Positions 61,513 through 64,000 of a stretch of 64,000 nt of DNA are shown piece after piece. The notes beneath the pieces are model-generated. The model saw only the letters and a list, made by a program, of their open reading frames with translations. It made no database searches and was not told the origin of the DNA. Location: assembly GCA_964424115.1 (NCBI GenBank), contig CAYRHN010000008.1, positions 1 to 64,000 of the forward strand, read 5' to 3'. Position 1 is the first letter of the stretch. Each line of letters opens with the position of its first letter. The position numbers were made by a program, and so were the translations under genes. This stretch comes from CAYRHN01 sp964424115. Its GTDB lineage: Bacteria > Chloroflexota > Anaerolineae > Anaerolineales > Anaerolineaceae.

Positions 61513-62426
61513 CGGGACGCCTCCTCCTTACGAAAACGGTAGATATTGAAGATCATCACCGGGATGGTCAGCACCACCAGCAAAACAGCGATCGCCATGG
61601 AACGCCCGGTGTCGGTCACGATCAACTTGAACATGCGGTTGGCGATCACCTCGGTGCCAAAGTTACCGCCCGTCATGACAAATACAATATCAAAGATCTT
61701 CAACACATTGATCACCATGGTGGTCGTGACCACGATCAACGTCGGACTGATGGCTGGAACCATCACCTGCATAAAGACCTGCCATTCATTGGCGCCGTCT
61801 ACCCGCGCTGCCTCCAGGATCTCAGCCGGGACAGCCTTGATCGCAGCGGAAAGGACCGTCATACAAAAGCCGGCCCATAGCCAAACCCCAACGATCATCA
61901 AGGCATAATTATTAATGGAAGGATTGCTCAACCAGGCCACCGGTTGGCCGCCAAAAGCGACGATCATCGCATTCAAAAGACCGATCTGTTGACCGGAACC
62001 GGTTTCAATATAGTACATGAAGCGCCAGATAATGCCTGCACCAATAAAAGAGATCGCCATCGGCATGAAAAGAATGGCCTTTGCCACCGCTTCATAGCGA
62101 ACGCGGTCAGCCAGCACCGCAAACAACAACCCTACGATCACCACTCCCGGAACCATCAACACCAGCCACAAAGCATTGTTCCGCAGAGCTGTGACCATTT
62201 CAGGATTGGTCAAAGCATAACGATAGTTCTCAAACGCACCCCAGCACGGCTCCCCTACTGCACAACTTGCTGCGGCAGATTGCATGCCTGTCTTGTCCAT
62301 AAAACTTAACACAAAGGTATTGATCATTGGGTAGACGATGAATACTCCCATGATCAACAAAGCCGGAAGCAAGTACAACCAGGGCGCCCAACGCCCCTGT
62401 TTCAAAATAGAAGGTGCACTTTTCAT
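61509..62426 (-). CDS. MalF-type sugar ABC transporter permease
   Basis: 305 residues with about six helices and the EAA loop EILEAARVDGANEWQVFMQVMVPAISPT that contacts the ATPase. The first external loop has two Cys (SCAVGEPC), a possible disulphide. It pairs with the MalG-like subunit encoded immediately after it. The ATPase (MalK/MsmX type) is not in the window. A hairpin lies between it and the upstream solute-binding protein gene. Confidence 0.93.
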   Translation of the reverse strand: MKSAPSILKQGRWAPWLYLLPALLIMGVFIVYPMINTFVLSFMDKTGMQSAAASCAVGEPCWGAFENYRYALTNPEMVTALRNNALWLVLMVPGVVIVGLLFAVLADRVRYEAVAKAILFMPMAISFIGAGIIWRFMYYIETGSGQQIGLLNAMIVAFGGQPVAWLSNPSINNYALMIVGVWLWAGFCMTVLSAAIKAVPAEILEAARVDGANEWQVFMQVMVPAISPTLIVVTTTMVINVLKIFDIVFVMTGGNFGTEVIANRMFKLIVTDTGRSMAIAVLLVVLTIPVMIFNIYRFRKEEASR

Positions 62427-62474
62427 CGCTCGTCTTCCTCTCTTTTAGAAGATGGGGCGCCAGGCACCCCGGTT

Positions 62475-62518
62475 GGTGCCCTCCCCCGCCAGGAGCTACC
62501 TGACCGGGGAGGGACACC
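62475..62518 (-). repeat. Intercistronic hairpin between binding-protein and permease genes
   Basis: GGTGCCCTCCCC and GGGGAGGGACACC can pair (one bulge), with an inner CCAGG/CCTG. There is no T-run. Placed after the binding-protein stop, it may stabilise that part of the mRNA, as hairpins between malE and malF do. Confidence 0.5.
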
Positions 62519-62546
62519 CAAACCCTACCTGCTTACCACCAGGAAA

Positions 62547-64000
62547 TTACGGCTTTAAAGCTTCTTTCTGAGCGGTTGCAACGGCTGCCAAAGCAGTTGC
62601 AACATCTTTGCCTTGCACGACATCCACAATGGCCTTCCACTCAGCTTCACCGAAAGGAGCCGGGATGGTGTCGCCCAGGTCGGGAGTGAAGCCCGCCGCG
62701 GCAGCCAGTGCGGCCGCTTTCTTGGCCAACTGCGCATCCGCGTACTTGCCTTCCGCCAGCTTGTTGGGCGAGAGGTCAAAACCTGCCGCAGCCCAATTCG
62801 TCGCGCCTGCTTCACCGGTCAGATAGGCCACCACTGCCTTCGAGGCCGGGGTGGTGCCAAAGGCCATCATGTAGTCCGCCCCACCCTGCATCCCCTTCGC
62901 GCCAGGGAAGGCGAAGAAGTCATAGTCCGTCCCGTACACCAGGCTCGGGAATTTCTTGGCCACTTCCCCGCCCGCAAACCCGGACTGCTTCACCATCATC
63001 GCTTCCGCAGGATCCGAGAACACTTTGTAGATCGCATCCAGGAAGGGCGTCGAGACCGTCCCGGTCGCTCCACCCACCGTGTATTTGTCCGACGAGGCCC
63101 ACTTCGCATAGGTCTGGTAAGCCTGCACCACACCCGCGTCATCATAGGCGATCTCACCAGAGATCAGCTTCATCACATATTCCGGCCCCTGCTGCGCCAG
63201 CAAAAGGTCCTGGATGAAGTCCGACCCCGTCCAACCTGTGGCTGCTCCACTCTCCATCCCCATCGACCAGGGAATGTTCCCGTCTGCAACCATCTTCTCC
63301 ACCAGCGCGTCCAGCTCTTCGAACGTCGTCGGCACCGTGTACCCGAAAGCCTCGAACTGCACCGGGCTGTACCACACGATCGACTTGATATCAGCCTTCA
63401 CCGGCACTGCCAGCCACTTGCCGTCCACGCTGCCCAGTGTCTTCCAATAATCTGCATAGTTGGCAGCGTCTCCCCCCAGCGTCCCCAGGTCCACCAACTT
63501 GTCCGTGTACAGCGTCAACGGAGCCGTGGTCGGCCAGAACAGCACATCCGGCGGGGTCGATTTCACCCGCGTGTCCAGCACAGCTGCATCGCGGGTCGAT
63601 TCCGCCACGATCTCGATCCCGCATTGGTCCACCAACGGTTTCAAGATCGCGTTGATCTTTTCCTCTTCAGCCCCTGACCACTGGTACATCAGGGTCACTT
63701 TATCCCCCGTCGCTGCTCCCATGCAGTCGATCATGGGTGCACTGATCAGTCCCAAGGCTTCTTTCTGAGCACGGGCAGCACCTTTGAGAGCAGTAGCGGC
63801 ATCCGCGCCTTGCACGACATCCACAATGGCCTTCCACTCAGCTTCACCAAAGGGAGCCGGGATGGTGTCGCCCAGGTCGGGAGTGAAGCCCGCCGCGGCA
63901 GCCAGTGCGGCCGCTTTCTTGGCCAACTGCGCATCCGCGTACTTGCCTTCCGCCAGCTTGTTGGGCGAGAGGTCAAAACCTGCCGCAGCCCAATTCGTCG
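62547..64000 (-). CDS. Sugar ABC solute-binding protein, tandem-duplicated, 5' end outside window
   Basis: The frame is open to the window edge. Downstream from 63,760 (minus strand) is a complete binding-protein unit of about 399 residues (LMYQWSGAEEEKINAIL, DVLFWPTTAPLTLYTD, VDGKWLAVPVKADIKSIVWY, MMVKQSGFAGGEVAKKFP). The part before it repeats that unit's own C-terminus: FTPDLGDTIPAPFGEAEW and AKKAAALAAAAG occur at both ends, offset by exactly 1197 bp (399 codons). So one polypeptide carries at least two binding-protein units, or the gene is mis-assembled. An apparent start at 63926 is only an internal TTG. The signal peptide lies outside the window. Confidence 0.85.
   Translation of the reverse strand, partial: TNWAAAGFDLSPNKLAEGKYADAQLAKKAAALAAAAGFTPDLGDTIPAPFGEAEWKAIVDVVQGADAATALKGAARAQKEALGLISAPMIDCMGAATGDKVTLMYQWSGAEEEKINAILKPLVDQCGIEIVAESTRDAAVLDTRVKSTPPDVLFWPTTAPLTLYTDKLVDLGTLGGDAANYADYWKTLGSVDGKWLAVPVKADIKSIVWYSPVQFEAFGYTVPTTFEELDALVEKMVADGNIPWSMGMESGAATGWTGSDFIQDLLLAQQGPEYVMKLISGEIAYDDAGVVQAYQTYAKWASSDKYTVGGATGTVSTPFLDAIYKVFSDPAEAMMVKQSGFAGGEVAKKFPSLVYGTDYDFFAFPGAKGMQGGADYMMAFGTTPASKAVVAYLTGEAGATNWAAAGFDLSPNKLAEGKYADAQLAKKAAALAAAAGFTPDLGDTIPAPFGEAEWKAIVDVVQGKDVATALAAVATAQKEALKP
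62610..64000. repeat. Direct repeat with 1197 bp period inside the binding-protein gene
   Basis: 62,610-62,803 and 63,807-64,000 are nearly identical; I see two mismatches (around 62,656-62,660 and the matching site) and then an unbroken match of about 140 bp to the end of the window. The period is a multiple of three, so the frame is kept. Confidence 0.88.

Noticed and set aside
62547..63926. A complete 459-residue binding protein starting at 63926
   Set aside because: The putative start is an internal TTG (Leu) inside the repeated C-terminal segment; the frame is open to the window end.

Overview
This 64 kb window looks like chromosomal DNA of a moderately GC-rich member of the Chloroflexota, most likely Anaerolineae. 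That is inferred from the gene set and style: many lipoproteins with proline/threonine stalks, an MsrP-type Tat lipoprotein, a probable F420-type PPOX oxidoreductase, sugar ABC transporters, GH1/GH38 glycosidases, a T-box in front of valS, and several promoters sitting so close to ATG that the mRNA would be leaderless. No marker gene fixes the species.

Layout. 1-3.1 kb is the end of a probable integrated element: an unknown partial gene, a helix-turn-helix/zinc-ribbon gene overlapping a tyrosine recombinase, and a convergent second tyrosine recombinase that starts about 90 bp from an initiator tRNA-fMet gene. 3.1-4.8 kb holds a poly-gamma-glutamate hydrolase-like gene and msrP. 4.8-13.7 kb is a minus-strand run of five secreted lipoproteins (two metallophosphatases, two proteins sharing an unrecognised 'FFPPG' domain, and an SMP-30/PEBP fusion). 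It is divergent from a NarL-type two-component system (13.8-15.7 kb) that may control it. A secreted metallopeptidase follows.

17.9-39.0 kb is a roughly 21 kb, tightly coupled minus-strand surface-glycan locus: DUF3048 lipoprotein, O-antigen-ligase-like protein with TPRs, cupin, DegT aminotransferase, methyltransferases, Wzm/Wzt ABC exporter, FkbM methyltransferase, an unassigned protein, seven glycosyltransferases including a GT11 fucosyltransferase, and a WbaP-type initiating phosphoglycosyltransferase. Its middle (about 27-31.5 kb) is clearly AT-richer, and the compositional break falls inside wzt.

39.1-41.2 kb contains a DUF2085 membrane protein, a promoter-to-terminator block that should make a structured RNA of about 370 nt, a 42-residue peptide ending in Gly-Gly, and a papain-like cysteine peptidase. 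41.2-47.3 kb is sugar catabolism (esterase, RhaD-like aldolase, GH1, GH38). 47.5-57.9 kb is mixed housekeeping: RlmD-like methyltransferase, CBM9 lipoprotein, hydroxyacid dehydrogenase, HtrA-like protease, T-box-controlled valS, tRNA-Ser, PPOX protein, ribA and a RibD reductase. 57.9-64 kb carries a TetR regulator, a TreS-like enzyme, and a MalF/MalG-type importer. The MalG-like subunit has a c-type cytochrome motif (CSSCH) inserted in its first external loop, and the solute-binding protein gene is an in-frame tandem duplication running off the window.

The most unusual items are the cytochrome-bearing permease, the structured RNA/Gly-Gly peptide/peptidase locus, the 'FFPPG' lipoprotein operon with its two-component system, the tandem binding protein and the mosaic Wzt.
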